This document shows, in pieces, positions 26,482 to 34,370 of a DNA stretch of 34,370 nt. This DNA comes from Pseudomonadota bacterium. GTDB lineage: Bacteria; Pseudomonadota; Gammaproteobacteria; Steroidobacterales; Steroidobacteraceae. Each line of letters starts with the position of its first letter. The first letter of the stretch is position 1. Where the stretch lies: positions 1 through 34,370 of the forward strand of contig JANXUT010000052.1 of NCBI GenBank assembly GCA_025356075.1, written 5' to 3'. The notes below the pieces were generated by a model that made no database searches, was not told where the DNA came from, and saw only the letters and a list, made by a program, of their open reading frames with translations. The position numbers were made by a program, and so were the translations under genes.

Positions 26482-28929
26482 ATGAAAAACCGTGCAACGT
26501 TGCAGACAACGATCTATGGCGCGCTCCTCATTGCGCCACTGCTGGGCGCACCCGTCTCGGCGGAGGAAAGCGCCGCGCCACCGACCGACTCGCTGGATGC
26601 TGTGACGGTTTTCGGCTCGCGGCTGCAGAACCGCACGGTGTTCGACAGCGCCGTCCCGATCGACGTGTTCGCGCCGGCTGACCTCGACGCGGCGCTGAGC
26701 TCGGGAGAACTCGGGCAGGGGCTGCAGGCGCTGTCGCCGGCGATCAACATGCCGCGGGCCTCCTCCAGCGGCACCTCCGACAGCGTGCGGGCGATCCAGC
26801 TGCGCGGCCTCGCTCCCGACCAGGTCCTGGTGCTCGTCGACGGCAAGCGCCGTCACGCCAATGCCGTGATGGACATCGAGGGACTGTTCCCTGGAACGGT
26901 GTCGGTCGACCTCAATGCGATTCCGGCCGCCGCGATCGACCACATCGAGGTCCTGCGCGATGGCGCTGGCGCCATGTACGGCAGCGATGCGGTCGCAGGC
27001 GTCGTCAACATCGTGCTGAAGCACGGTATCGGACCTGGCAGGGTCGATCTTGGCTTCGGCGAGAACCGAACGCATTTCGCGCCCACCGGCGAGACGCTCA
27101 CCGACGGGGAGAACCGCACGGTGGGCGCCGATGCCGGAATCGCCCTGGGGAACGGGTTCATACGGTTCGGTGCCACGTACCAGAACCGGGCCGCCACCAA
27201 CCGCGCGGGTCCCAGCAGCGCGACCTGGACCTCCTGGAACTCGACGCCGGAGGACCTCGCGCTCGACGGCAAGGTCGTGTTCCGTTCGGGCGACCCCAAG
27301 CTCGAGAGCACGGGCCTTTTCTACAACGCCGAGCTGCCACTGGCGGGCGGCGCGGCCGCGTATTCCTTTGCGACGGCCAACTTCCGGAGCACCCAGGGAG
27401 CGGCGTTCTTCCGCTATCCCGGTGATCCCAGCAACGTGCCCAGCATTTACCCGGCGGGCTTCCTGCCGGTATCGACCGGCGACAGCACTGATCTCGGGGT
27501 CGTGGCTGGCATCAAGGGTACGGGGGCGGGGTGGACCTGGGATGTGAGTGCGCGGGAGGGTTTCAACCGCTTCGGCTACGGCCTGACCAATTCCCTGAAC
27601 GCCTCGCTTGGCCCGACGAGCCCGACGTCCTTCCGCGTCGCCGGCTTCTCGACGACCCAGCAGGCGCTCAACATCGACCTGAGCCGGGAGTTCGAGGCCG
27701 GGCTCAGTGCGCCGATCGTCGCTTCCGCCGGTGCCGAATACCTGGCGGAGCGCTATCACACGAGCGCCGGCGACCCCGCCTCCTACGCCGCAGGGCCCTT
27801 CACGCTGAACGCGTTCGACGAGGTGATCCCGCCGGGGGCGCAAGGTGACTCGGGGCTGCGGCCGGAGGACGTCGTGCATCTGCGGCGGCACGCGACTTCC
27901 CTCTACCTCGAGCTCGAGAACGACGTGACCCGTCGGTTGCTCCTGTCGGCCGCGGGCCGGTACTCGGACTACAGCGACTACGGCAGCTCCACCACCGGCA
28001 AGTTCTCCGCGCGGTTCAAGATCACCGATGACGTGCTGCTCCGCGGCTCGGTCTCGAACAGCTTTCGCGCACCGGCCCTTGCGCAGACGGGGATCCGGTT
28101 CGCGACGCTGAACTTCAACGACACCGGGACCGGCCTTCAGAACAACGCCTGGTTGCCCGCGGGCGACCCGCTCGCGCAGCTGCTCGGTGCGCGTCCACTC
28201 AAGCCGGAGCGGTCGGTGAACCTGTCGGCGGGCGTTGCCGTGCGCGCGGCTGCTCGGACGTCGATGACTCTCGATGTCTACCAGGTCAAGATCGTCGATC
28301 GCATCACGCCGACCGGCCAGCTATCGACCGCCGATCAAAGCCAGTACCTCATCGATCACGGACTCACCGACATCGCCTCGGTCCAGTACCTGACGAACGC
28401 GCTCGACACGACGACGCGTGGCCTTGACCTCGTGGCCAACCAGCGCCTTGACGTCTGGGGCGGTCCGCTCAAGCTCACCGCGGCGTTCAACCGAAACTAC
28501 CTGCACGAGGACCGGGAGCGCGATCCAGCACTGCTGAGTGGCAACGTGCTGGTTCCGCTCGAGTACGGCTCGCCGAGCACCAAGCTCGTCTTGAGTGCCG
28601 ATTGGTCGGGCGAGCGCTTTGGCGCTCGCGCAGCGGCCACGCGGTTCGGGACGGTGTACGCGTATTCGTTCGACTCGGCGCAGCCGACGATCAATGGCTG
28701 GAACGTCCAGAAGTACCCCTCGGTGTGGTCCGTCGACCTCGAGGGTCGCGTGACCGTTGGCGGCGGCGTGACGCTCGCCATCGGCGGCACGAACGTCTTC
28801 AATCGCTATCCGGACCAAACGACGTTCGACAACAGCTACGGCGGCGCATTTCCGTACAATTTTGCGCACCCGCTCGGCACGAACGGCGCGTACTACTATT
28901 TCCATGCCTCGGTCACGTTCGGCAAGTAG
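26482..28929 (+). CDS. TonB-dependent outer-membrane receptor
   Basis: Outer-membrane active-transport receptor of 815 residues. The signal peptide follows the ATG at 26482 (IYGALLIAPLLGAPVSA). A TonB-box-like DAVTVFG comes next, then a plug domain (about 40-180) with IQLRGLAPDQVLVLVDGKRR and IDHIEVLRDGAGAMYGSDAVAGVVNIV. The rest is a 22-strand barrel, with VLLRGSVSNSFRAPALAQ and GGTNVFNRYPDQTTFDN near its end. The C-terminus is SVTFGK, one residue beyond the usual aromatic-Gly ending. The frame is open upstream to 26356 but only the internal ATG precedes a signal peptide. The ligand is unknown. The SAM hydrolase gene starts 18 bp later, so the two are probably co-transcribed. Confidence 0.93.
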   Translation: MKNRATLQTTIYGALLIAPLLGAPVSAEESAAPPTDSLDAVTVFGSRLQNRTVFDSAVPIDVFAPADLDAALSSGELGQGLQALSPAINMPRASSSGTSDSVRAIQLRGLAPDQVLVLVDGKRRHANAVMDIEGLFPGTVSVDLNAIPAAAIDHIEVLRDGAGAMYGSDAVAGVVNIVLKHGIGPGRVDLGFGENRTHFAPTGETLTDGENRTVGADAGIALGNGFIRFGATYQNRAATNRAGPSSATWTSWNSTPEDLALDGKVVFRSGDPKLESTGLFYNAELPLAGGAAAYSFATANFRSTQGAAFFRYPGDPSNVPSIYPAGFLPVSTGDSTDLGVVAGIKGTGAGWTWDVSAREGFNRFGYGLTNSLNASLGPTSPTSFRVAGFSTTQQALNIDLSREFEAGLSAPIVASAGAEYLAERYHTSAGDPASYAAGPFTLNAFDEVIPPGAQGDSGLRPEDVVHLRRHATSLYLELENDVTRRLLLSAAGRYSDYSDYGSSTTGKFSARFKITDDVLLRGSVSNSFRAPALAQTGIRFATLNFNDTGTGLQNNAWLPAGDPLAQLLGARPLKPERSVNLSAGVAVRAAARTSMTLDVYQVKIVDRITPTGQLSTADQSQYLIDHGLTDIASVQYLTNALDTTTRGLDLVANQRLDVWGGPLKLTAAFNRNYLHEDRERDPALLSGNVLVPLEYGSPSTKLVLSADWSGERFGARAAATRFGTVYAYSFDSAQPTINGWNVQKYPSVWSVDLEGRVTVGGGVTLAIGGTNVFNRYPDQTTFDNSYGGAFPYNFAHPLGTNGAYYYFHASVTFGK

Positions 28930-28947
28930 CTGGCGGAGCATCGACTG

Positions 28948-29853
28948 ATGAACGTGTCCCCAACTCTCTCGCGGCTGGCCGCGCTCGCCTCCGTCCTCGG
29001 AGTGCTCGCGTTCGGTCCGGCCGCGCGCGCCGACGCGCCCGCCCGGCCGAAGCCGCTGATCGTGTTCACGTCGGATTTCGGGATGCTCGACGACGCGGTC
29101 GCGATCTGCAAGGGCGTGATGAAGACGATCGCGCCCTCGACCGAGATCATCGATCTCACGCACGAGGTCACGCCGTTCTCGATTTCGGAAGGCGCGCGCT
29201 TGCTGGTGCGCACGTCCCAGTACTATCCGAGCGGCACGGTATTCATCACCGTGATCGATCCCGGCGTCGGCACGCCGCGCAAGCCGATTGTCGTGAAGAC
29301 CAAGCGCGGCCAGTACTTTGTCCTGCCCGATAACGGCCTCGTGACGCAGGTGGTCGATCGCGACGGCATCGATGGGGTGCGCGAGATCAGCAATCCCGGC
29401 TGGCTGCTGGCAGCCTCAAAATCATCGACTTTCCACGGGCGGGACCTATTTTCCCCGGTCGCCGCGCACCTGGCGCGCGGCGAACGTTGGACGGACGTGG
29501 GCCCTGCCCTGCCCGGCATCACCCGGCTGGAAGTCCCGCAAGCGGTCACCGACGCGCGCGGCATTCGCGGTCTCGTCGTCGCGCTCGACGGACCGTATGG
29601 AAATCTCGTCACCAACGTCGCCGGCGAGGATTTCCGCAAGCTCGGATATTCGTTCGGCGACACCGTCCACGCGCGAATCGGCGACAAGGCGTTCGCGGTA
29701 CCCTTCGGCGCGACCTTCGGCGCCGTGGCACCCGGACAGCCGCTGCTCTACATCGACTCGCGCGGTCTCGTGAGCCTGGCGATCAACCAGGGCAATTTTG
29801 CGACGATGAACGGAATCGTGCCGCCGGTATCCCTTGCAATCAGCCGGCCGTAG
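28948..29853 (+). CDS. SAM hydroxide adenosyltransferase family protein with signal peptide
   Basis: Member of the DUF62/fluorinase-chlorinase superfamily. Its common members hydrolyse S-adenosylmethionine to adenosine and methionine. The N-terminal domain begins LIVFTSDFGMLDDAV and has IIDLTHEVTPFSISEGA and FITVIDPGVGTPRKPIVV; the Asp and Arg of DPGVGTPR and the His of STFHGRDLFSP match the hydroxide-activating triad. The C-terminal barrel includes LDGPYGNLVTN and PFGATFGAVAPGQPLLY. Unlike cytosolic relatives, it has a clear signal peptide (LAALASVLGVLAFGPAARA), so it should be periplasmic. Its position directly after a TonB receptor suggests action on an imported SAM-like or adenosyl compound. 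At 301 residues it is complete. Confidence 0.9.
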   Translation: MNVSPTLSRLAALASVLGVLAFGPAARADAPARPKPLIVFTSDFGMLDDAVAICKGVMKTIAPSTEIIDLTHEVTPFSISEGARLLVRTSQYYPSGTVFITVIDPGVGTPRKPIVVKTKRGQYFVLPDNGLVTQVVDRDGIDGVREISNPGWLLAASKSSTFHGRDLFSPVAAHLARGERWTDVGPALPGITRLEVPQAVTDARGIRGLVVALDGPYGNLVTNVAGEDFRKLGYSFGDTVHARIGDKAFAVPFGATFGAVAPGQPLLYIDSRGLVSLAINQGNFATMNGIVPPVSLAISRP

Positions 29854-29864
29854 GGCGTGGTGAG

Positions 29865-29879
29865 GCCCGCCAGGCGGGC
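29865..29879. terminator. Short GC inverted repeat between convergent genes
   Basis: GCCCGCC-A-GGCGGGC, perfect 7-bp arms, 11 bp after the SAM hydrolase stop and before the convergent 525-residue gene's stop. It could serve as a two-way terminator, but there is no T-run on either side. Confidence 0.4.
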
Positions 29880-29975
29880 GCGCGACACGGGTACCGCGGC
29901 TGCATCCGGGCTGTAGGAAGCGTCGGCGACTTGCGCGGTGGCTGCGGCGGGCCGTGTGGTGGTCGATGTTCGGCG

Positions 29976-31553
29976 CTATTTCTGGATGGGCGGCGCAGGT
30001 TCGCCGACCAGCTCGTGCACCGCCGCCTGCACCGCGAGCGCGTCCCGGGCCGGGTCGTGAAATACCTCGGCCGGTGCCAGCGTCGTCAGCTTGTCCCCCT
30101 GCAGTTGTTGCAGGACCTGGATGCCTCCGCGCGCCTCGTACAGCTGGACGTCGGCGGCATCGCGCAGCTGCACGTAGAGCGATAGCGCCTGGATGCTCGA
30201 GTCGCCCGCGTCTACCGACCGTGAGCCGAAGAATCCCGGGCGGATGGGCCCCATATCGACCGCGCTCTGGCCGACCCCATCCCACTGCACGTCGCCAAAC
30301 CGGTGCGTGACGCTGCGCCGCTGCAACTGCACCCAGAGCATCGCATCGGGCGGCGGCTTGAGGCCGAGCTTGGGAAAGATCGCCTTGCGGATCGCGGCGA
30401 GCCGGTCCAGCCGCAGCTGGCCGGTCGAGGGATCATAGAGCCCGCCGCCCGCGACCACTTCCTGCCCGAGGAGTCCCGGTGCGTCCTTCGTCTCGACGAG
30501 CTCCCAGCCGAGGCCCTTGAGCTCCGCGCGCAGCAGATCCATGTAGCGGTCGGCAATCTCCGGCGACACGGAGATGCCCGCGCCGCTCAGGAGTCGTGTG
30601 ACGGCGACCCGATGGATGCTCCCCAGCAACTGCTCGCGCGGCACCTTGAGCGCCGGTGCCGGCGGAGACGGGTCGGCGGACGGCGGCGGCGGAAGGTCCG
30701 CCGGTTTGATCGTGTACGGATCGGCCGCGGTGTCGTGCTTCTGCTCGGTGAGCGCGATCTGCTCCGCCGAGAAGAGCAGCGGGTAGGTCGCGAGCCGTAC
30801 CGCGCGCTCCGCGCGCTTCTCGTCCTTGAACAGGTTGTCACGCGGAACTGCGTTGAAATCGCTGGCCGCCTTGTTGCCGGCGACCTTGTAGTACATGCCG
30901 AGCTGGATGCCCCCGGCGCGCCCGTAGACGATCTTGTCGCCGGGATTGCAGAACTGCAGCAGGAGCGAGTAGCCGAGCAGCGTCCCCTTGGAATTGCCCT
31001 CGTTCCACATGCGCCCGAGGAAGCTCGTGACGAACTGGCCGTCGGAACGTTCGACCACGCCGTCCCAGACGACGTAGTCCCGCGTGAAGTTGGCCTTGGC
31101 CGAGACGATCCGGATCAGCACGTAGCCGTCGAGGTGCTCCTTCTCGATGAGCTCGCGCCTCGCGGCCTCGTAGGCGGCAGTCAACTTGTCCATGTGCGGC
31201 GCGCCGCTATTGGGATCGTAGAGGTCGCCAACCTGCCTGCTCAGGCGATCGTAGATGGCCTGAAAGCTCTGTCGCCCGACCACTTCGAATCCGGCCTTGC
31301 GCAGGTAGTCGCTGACCTTCTCCTCGTACATCGACTTCACGTCCTCGCGTGCCTCGAACCCCTTCGGCATGTACACGGGCATGATGGCGAGCCGCTTGAC
31401 GTGCTCGAGTAGCTCGGTGCGCGAGGAGCCGTAAAACCCAAGCTGCGCGTCGGTCAATAGCTTCGGTGGCGCGGCGGCGCTGACGAGCCCCGACCCGGTC
31501 AGAAGCAGCACGAGGGCAAGGACGGCCAGGCGACACGCGAGAACGATCCTCAT
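29976..31553 (-). CDS. Secreted protein with two copies of one domain, unknown function
   Basis: I do not recognise a named family. The 525-residue protein has a signal peptide (LAVLALVLLLTGSGLVSA) and two diverged copies of a domain of roughly 200 residues, split by a proline-rich linker (about 284-302). Matching landmarks are LYDPNSGAPHMDKLTAA (111-127) with LYDPSTGQLRLDRLAAI (372-388), VVWDGVVER (161-169) with VQWDGVGQS (422-430), GRAGGIQL (211-218) with EARGGIQV (473-480), and the closing helix with its basic/Ala pattern (243-260 and 498-517). Each copy begins like a small alpha/beta unit (KRLAIMPV; HRVAVTRL), reminiscent of lipoprotein or stress-response domains that bind partners. It overlaps the M48-like gene as ATGA, so the two are translationally coupled. 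Confidence 0.85.
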   Translation of the reverse strand: MRIVLACRLAVLALVLLLTGSGLVSAAAPPKLLTDAQLGFYGSSRTELLEHVKRLAIMPVYMPKGFEAREDVKSMYEEKVSDYLRKAGFEVVGRQSFQAIYDRLSRQVGDLYDPNSGAPHMDKLTAAYEAARRELIEKEHLDGYVLIRIVSAKANFTRDYVVWDGVVERSDGQFVTSFLGRMWNEGNSKGTLLGYSLLLQFCNPGDKIVYGRAGGIQLGMYYKVAGNKAASDFNAVPRDNLFKDEKRAERAVRLATYPLLFSAEQIALTEQKHDTAADPYTIKPADLPPPPSADPSPPAPALKVPREQLLGSIHRVAVTRLLSGAGISVSPEIADRYMDLLRAELKGLGWELVETKDAPGLLGQEVVAGGGLYDPSTGQLRLDRLAAIRKAIFPKLGLKPPPDAMLWVQLQRRSVTHRFGDVQWDGVGQSAVDMGPIRPGFFGSRSVDAGDSSIQALSLYVQLRDAADVQLYEARGGIQVLQQLQGDKLTTLAPAEVFHDPARDALAVQAAVHELVGEPAPPIQK

Positions 31554-32743
31554 GGAGACTCCAGGTAGCTTCGAACAATGGGTGCGTCGGCCGCGGTCGG
31601 CGCTCGTTTCAGGTATTCGAGAAAATCCGCGCGTGCGAGCGCGGGCTCGCCGTTTCGGCGATGCAGGTAGCCGAGTTCACGGAACGCCCGCGGCGGGGCA
31701 TCCTTGAAGGCTGTACATGCCTGGTAGGCGCCGATGACCTCGGGAAGCGATGCAAGATCGGCGCGCGTTTGGCGCAGGTAGTCTGCGCGCATGAGCGCGG
31801 TCACGCCGCCTGCGCCATCATCGCGATCGACGGCCTCGAGGAGTGCCAGGAATCCGACGCCATTGCTGCGCTCGAGGTCCTGCGTCGCGATATCGAGTTC
31901 GAACCGGCGCGCCGCGGGGCGGAACCAGTCGCGTGGTATCGAGGCCGGTGCTCCGGCGAGCGACGCGGGGGTGATGCCCGCCGATGGCAGGGGCGGGTCC
32001 GTCGCCACCGTCTCGCCGAGTTGTGCGATCCGGGCATCGAGTGCCTTTACGTTGGCAAGTTCCGTGGTGTCGGAGCGCTGCTCGGCGCTGAGCGCATGGC
32101 TTAGGCGCTTGAGGCCGCGCGCAAAGGCGGCCGGGTCGTAGCCGCTTTGCGCGAGCCAGTGGAGCGCAACGGCATCCGACTGCGCCTGCAGGCCCAGCAG
32201 GATCTTGTCCCGTGCCTCCGTGTCCGCGCGACTGATCGCTCCGCCCGCGAGCCCGATGGTGGCTCCGATCGCCAGCAGGTTGGGGATGAGGCGTCGAAGC
32301 AGGGCCGCTCGAACCTCACTCTCGCCCGTCGTCGTGTCGTGGCGGATGACCGAGGCGAGTTGCGCGGCGATGACCGCCGCGAGTTCGGCCTCATCCCCGA
32401 GCCGCGCGATGAGGCCGGTCGAGACGTAGAGCGCGCCGTTCTGTAGCGCAAAAGCCGATGGCAGTGTTCCCCGGAGCGCATGGATGCGCACGGCGAGGTC
32501 GGCCGCGTCGGGATTGGCCGAGCGGATGCGGGTGACGATCCGCTCAAGCTCGTGGTCGAGTGCCGGATCGCGAACGAGGTCCTTGCCCGCGCTGTAGCCG
32601 GCTTCGAGCCGCTCCTCGATGACCGATTCGGGCACCGCGGCGATGCTCGTGCGCGGCGCGCCAGCCAGCGCGAAAGCCGCGAGTGCAACGGCGCAAGCCG
32701 CGATCGACGGCCGACCGCCGGAAATTCCCCACCCCCGCTCCAT
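31550..32743 (-). CDS. M48-like pseudoprotease with all zinc ligands lost
   Basis: Secreted protein of 397 residues with the architecture of periplasmic M48 (BepA/Oma1-like) metalloproteases. The signal peptide is AACAVALAAFALAGAP. The M48 landmark SAFALQNGALYVSTGLIARLGDEAEL is present (residues 96-121), and AQSGYDPAAF (198-207) matches the conserved C-terminal turn. But the HExxH helix reads AAVIAAQLASV, so His, Glu and His are Ala127, Gln128 and Ser131, and the third ligand Glu (EADR in relatives) is Gln188. It cannot bind zinc in the normal way. A TPR-like helical tail (about 340-397) remains. The frame is intact and shares ATGA with its partner gene, which argues for a retained non-catalytic chaperone or scaffold role rather than decay. 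Confidence 0.85.
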   Translation of the reverse strand: MERGWGISGGRPSIAACAVALAAFALAGAPRTSIAAVPESVIEERLEAGYSAGKDLVRDPALDHELERIVTRIRSANPDAADLAVRIHALRGTLPSAFALQNGALYVSTGLIARLGDEAELAAVIAAQLASVIRHDTTTGESEVRAALLRRLIPNLLAIGATIGLAGGAISRADTEARDKILLGLQAQSDAVALHWLAQSGYDPAAFARGLKRLSHALSAEQRSDTTELANVKALDARIAQLGETVATDPPLPSAGITPASLAGAPASIPRDWFRPAARRFELDIATQDLERSNGVGFLALLEAVDRDDGAGGVTALMRADYLRQTRADLASLPEVIGAYQACTAFKDAPPRAFRELGYLHRRNGEPALARADFLEYLKRAPTAADAPIVRSYLESP

Positions 32744-33029
32744 TCTTGTTCAGGTCCCCCGGCGCTCGGTTCTGGGCAAACCTTAGTACAGCGACAATCC
32801 TGGCCATCGCGACGGCCTGCTGGAGCCGCCGCCGTCCCGACGGGACGCGTCGAGGACGGCCTCGATCGGAACCCGACCCGAGCCGTGGGAAATCAATCGC
32901 GGTTCGGATGCGGTACTTAAGCCAACCAGCGCGATGACAGATCGGTAAGTCCGCGCGGCTGCTGGTGAGCGCGGCGTGCGGCTCGCGTTTCGAATGGCGG
33001 ATCGTAGCGGCTCGGCTGCCGTCCCAGGT

Positions 33030-33347
33030 CTAGGTCCCCGGGCCTTTCGGGCTGTAGTCGAGTTCACTCCGGGCGCTCCAGCGATACAGGTCCTCATCCC
33101 CGCAGTGCGGGCATCTGATCGCCGTCAATTGATCGTCTGCCGCGGGAACGGTGACTTTGCTTCCTTCCGGCGGGATGACGATTGCAATGAGCGCTCCGCA
33201 GGAGCGGTTCTTGCACAACCAGCCGATGTACCGGGTCCCCGGAACCAGCTGCTGTTTCGGCCGGACGTCGACGTGACGCACGGCAACGGAGGCAACGGGC
33301 TTACGCGATGGCGTACCCCGGCTCTTGGTCGGACGTTTGATCGCCAT
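33030..33347 (-). CDS. Small zinc-ribbon protein
   Basis: A 105-residue cytosolic protein with a basic N-terminus (MAIKRPTKSRGTPSRK) and a likely zinc ribbon: one half is CKNRSC (residues 45-50) after YIGWL, the other CPHCG (79-83) after LTAIR. Both pairs lie on predicted beta hairpins about 30 residues apart, as in ribbon domains that bind nucleic acid or protein. The ATG at 33347 has an excellent Shine-Dalgarno sequence (GGAGGGAG). No close family comes to mind. It lies on the same strand as its neighbours but 286 bp from the M48-like start, so it need not be in that operon. Confidence 0.75.
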   Translation of the reverse strand: MAIKRPTKSRGTPSRKPVASVAVRHVDVRPKQQLVPGTRYIGWLCKNRSCGALIAIVIPPEGSKVTVPAADDQLTAIRCPHCGDEDLYRWSARSELDYSPKGPGT

Positions 33348-33482
33348 GGATCTCCCTCCGCGCTGCCACTTCGGGCAGCCTAATGCGCCTGAGCCGATTC
33401 TACTAGCTCCACCGGATGCGAACGCGGCGTTGGGCGTTGTCGAATCACGTCCCGCTGCAATGTCGGGCCCCCAAGCCCTTCG

Positions 33483-34106
33483 TTACGCGGCGGCCAGCCG
33501 TGCCGCGGCAAGGGCGGCGGCTGCCGCGAGCTTGTGCTTGGCCTGCCAGGGTGGGCCAATCGAACGGCCCATCGCAGCGAGGAACGACGTGATGTCCTTG
33601 CGGCCGAGCACCGCGGCTGCGTCCCCAAACACGCGCTCGCGGTCGTACCAGTACACGGACCATCCGCGCGCACCCGCTTCGACCGCCAGCGCCTGGCGAT
33701 ACATGACGGAATCGGCGACGACTTGCGAGCGATTGTCCGCAATTCGCTCCTCGATCGTCGCAGGGAGGGGCGGGCACTCCCGGATGGCGATGCTCGCGAC
33801 CGCCGCCGGTAGCGACGCGGTCAGCGCATCCAGAGCTTGACGCGCGCCGCGGTTGGCAGCCTCGTGTACGCGCTCAATGAGCGCCACCGCATCGACTAGC
33901 GAAATCGGCCGCGCCCACGGGCTGTCCAGGTAGCGGCCGACAGCCCACGCTCCTTCATGGTGATAGGGGTGAGTCGGTAGGCCTGTGGTGAGGTCAACGC
34001 GCCGGCGATCGAGCAACTCGCCGTCGTGTGCGACCGTCACGAGATAGGCGGAGTTACCGTGTTCTGCGACGCCGACGGTTAACGTTCGCTGCGTTGCGGT
34101 TCTCAC
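33483..34106 (-). CDS. Uncharacterised protein with Ala-rich C-terminus
   Basis: I do not recognise this gene. The frame reaches a GTG at 34130, but a second GTG at 34106 has GCGAGG six bases upstream and gives the more natural opening RTATQRTLTVGVAEHGNSAYLVTV, so I use it (207 residues). The first 60 residues look like a beta sheet (AYLVTVAHDGELLDRRRVDLT); a middle helical part (LVDAVALIERVHEAANRG) and SVMYRQALAVEAGARGWSVYWYDRERVF follow. The latter has the feel of a nuclease-like or RNase H-like fold, which is a guess. The tail is Ala/Lys-rich (KHKLAAAAALAAARLAAA). There is no signal peptide or membrane segment. Confidence 0.7.
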   Translation of the reverse strand: MRTATQRTLTVGVAEHGNSAYLVTVAHDGELLDRRRVDLTTGLPTHPYHHEGAWAVGRYLDSPWARPISLVDAVALIERVHEAANRGARQALDALTASLPAAVASIAIRECPPLPATIEERIADNRSQVVADSVMYRQALAVEAGARGWSVYWYDRERVFGDAAAVLGRKDITSFLAAMGRSIGPPWQAKHKLAAAAALAAARLAAA

Positions 34107-34325
34107 CACATCCCTCGCCTTGGGAGGCACCGCCGGCTGCCGAGGACCTCGCCGGACCTCGGGAGGATCGTGCGAATCCGGAATGCCGACCGGGCTGAGA
34201 ACCTAGCAGCCGACGGGCGCCCCGGCAACCGAGCCACAGCCAATCGCCAATCCGGGCATCGGTGCAGCGAGCAGTCGATGGTCACTGCTAGGCTCTGTCT
34301 TGGAGCCGCGGTCGGGCTTGGATGG

Positions 34326-34344
34326 CTAGGGTCTCCCGCCCTAG
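34326..34344. repeat. Small hairpin near the window end
   Basis: CTAGGG (34326-34331) and CCCTAG (34339-34344) are perfect 6-bp arms around a 7-nt loop. It lies in the otherwise empty stretch 34107-34370, close to an AT-rich end. It may belong to a gene outside the window. Confidence 0.3.
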
Positions 34345-34370
34345 ACCGTCGCAATTAAAGTTCCGTTAAG

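Noticed and set aside
26458-27891. 477-codon minus-strand frame under the TonB receptor
   Set aside because: Antisense of a well-supported plug and barrel; no recognisable domain.
28948-29853. Fluorinase or chlorinase
   Set aside because: The Asp-Arg-His residues typical of the hydroxide-using group are present and no halogenation genes are nearby.

Overview
The window is GC-rich bacterial chromosome from a Gram-negative proteobacterium. A TonB-dependent outer-membrane receptor, several signal-peptide proteins and a Caulobacter-type sugar-acid dehydratase point to a free-living soil or water alpha- or gammaproteobacterium. Only protein sequence was used for this, so the genus is not assigned. 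I saw no rRNA, tRNA, CRISPR array, insertion sequence or phage gene. Coding density is high, with about 26 real genes.

Layout. (1) 124-8925: an orphan hybrid histidine kinase; a secreted amidohydrolase; a secreted class A beta-lactamase-like serine hydrolase whose omega-loop Glu motif is missing; a MarR-GNAT fusion regulator with a clear operator over its own promoter; a small secreted protein; two gene remnants (beta-propeller C-terminus and LysR C-terminus) joined head to head, both without their 5' ends; and a glutathione S-transferase. (2) 9032-12631, minus strand: a compact arsenic operon arsR-arsI-arsN2-arsC-aquaporin-chrA, in which start and stop codons overlap or lie 1-3 nt apart. Its aquaporin lacks the region of the first membrane helix. 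(3) 12843-15998: a large secreted BNR/Asp-box beta-propeller protein. (4) 16260-24120: a pentose (L-arabinose/D-xylose) locus with a GntR/FCD regulator, an XylD-like dehydratase, a secreted aldose 1-epimerase, a FucP-type sugar transporter broken by one in-frame TAG, an AraD1/FAH-family enzyme and a secreted GH51 arabinofuranosidase. GH51 would release arabinose, the epimerase would equilibrate anomers, the transporter would import, and the dehydratase and AraD1 would act in a non-phosphorylative pathway. The sugar dehydrogenase, lactonase and semialdehyde dehydrogenase are not in the window. (5) 24501-29853: a histone-deacetylase-like (acetylpolyamine amidohydrolase) protein, a GNAT, and a TonB receptor followed 18 nt later by a signal-peptide-bearing SAM hydroxide adenosyltransferase. 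(6) 29976-34106, minus strand: a translationally coupled pair made of an M48-like protein that has lost every zinc ligand and a 525-residue secreted protein built from two diverged copies of one domain; then a small zinc-ribbon protein and an unrecognised 215-codon gene.

The most unusual items are the zinc-less M48 pseudoprotease coupled to an internally duplicated secreted partner, the TonB receptor with a probably periplasmic SAM hydrolase, the truncated aquaporin in the ars operon, the amber stop in the sugar transporter, the double-remnant junction near 7760, and two regulator genes (arsR and marR-GNAT) whose promoters predict leaderless transcripts.
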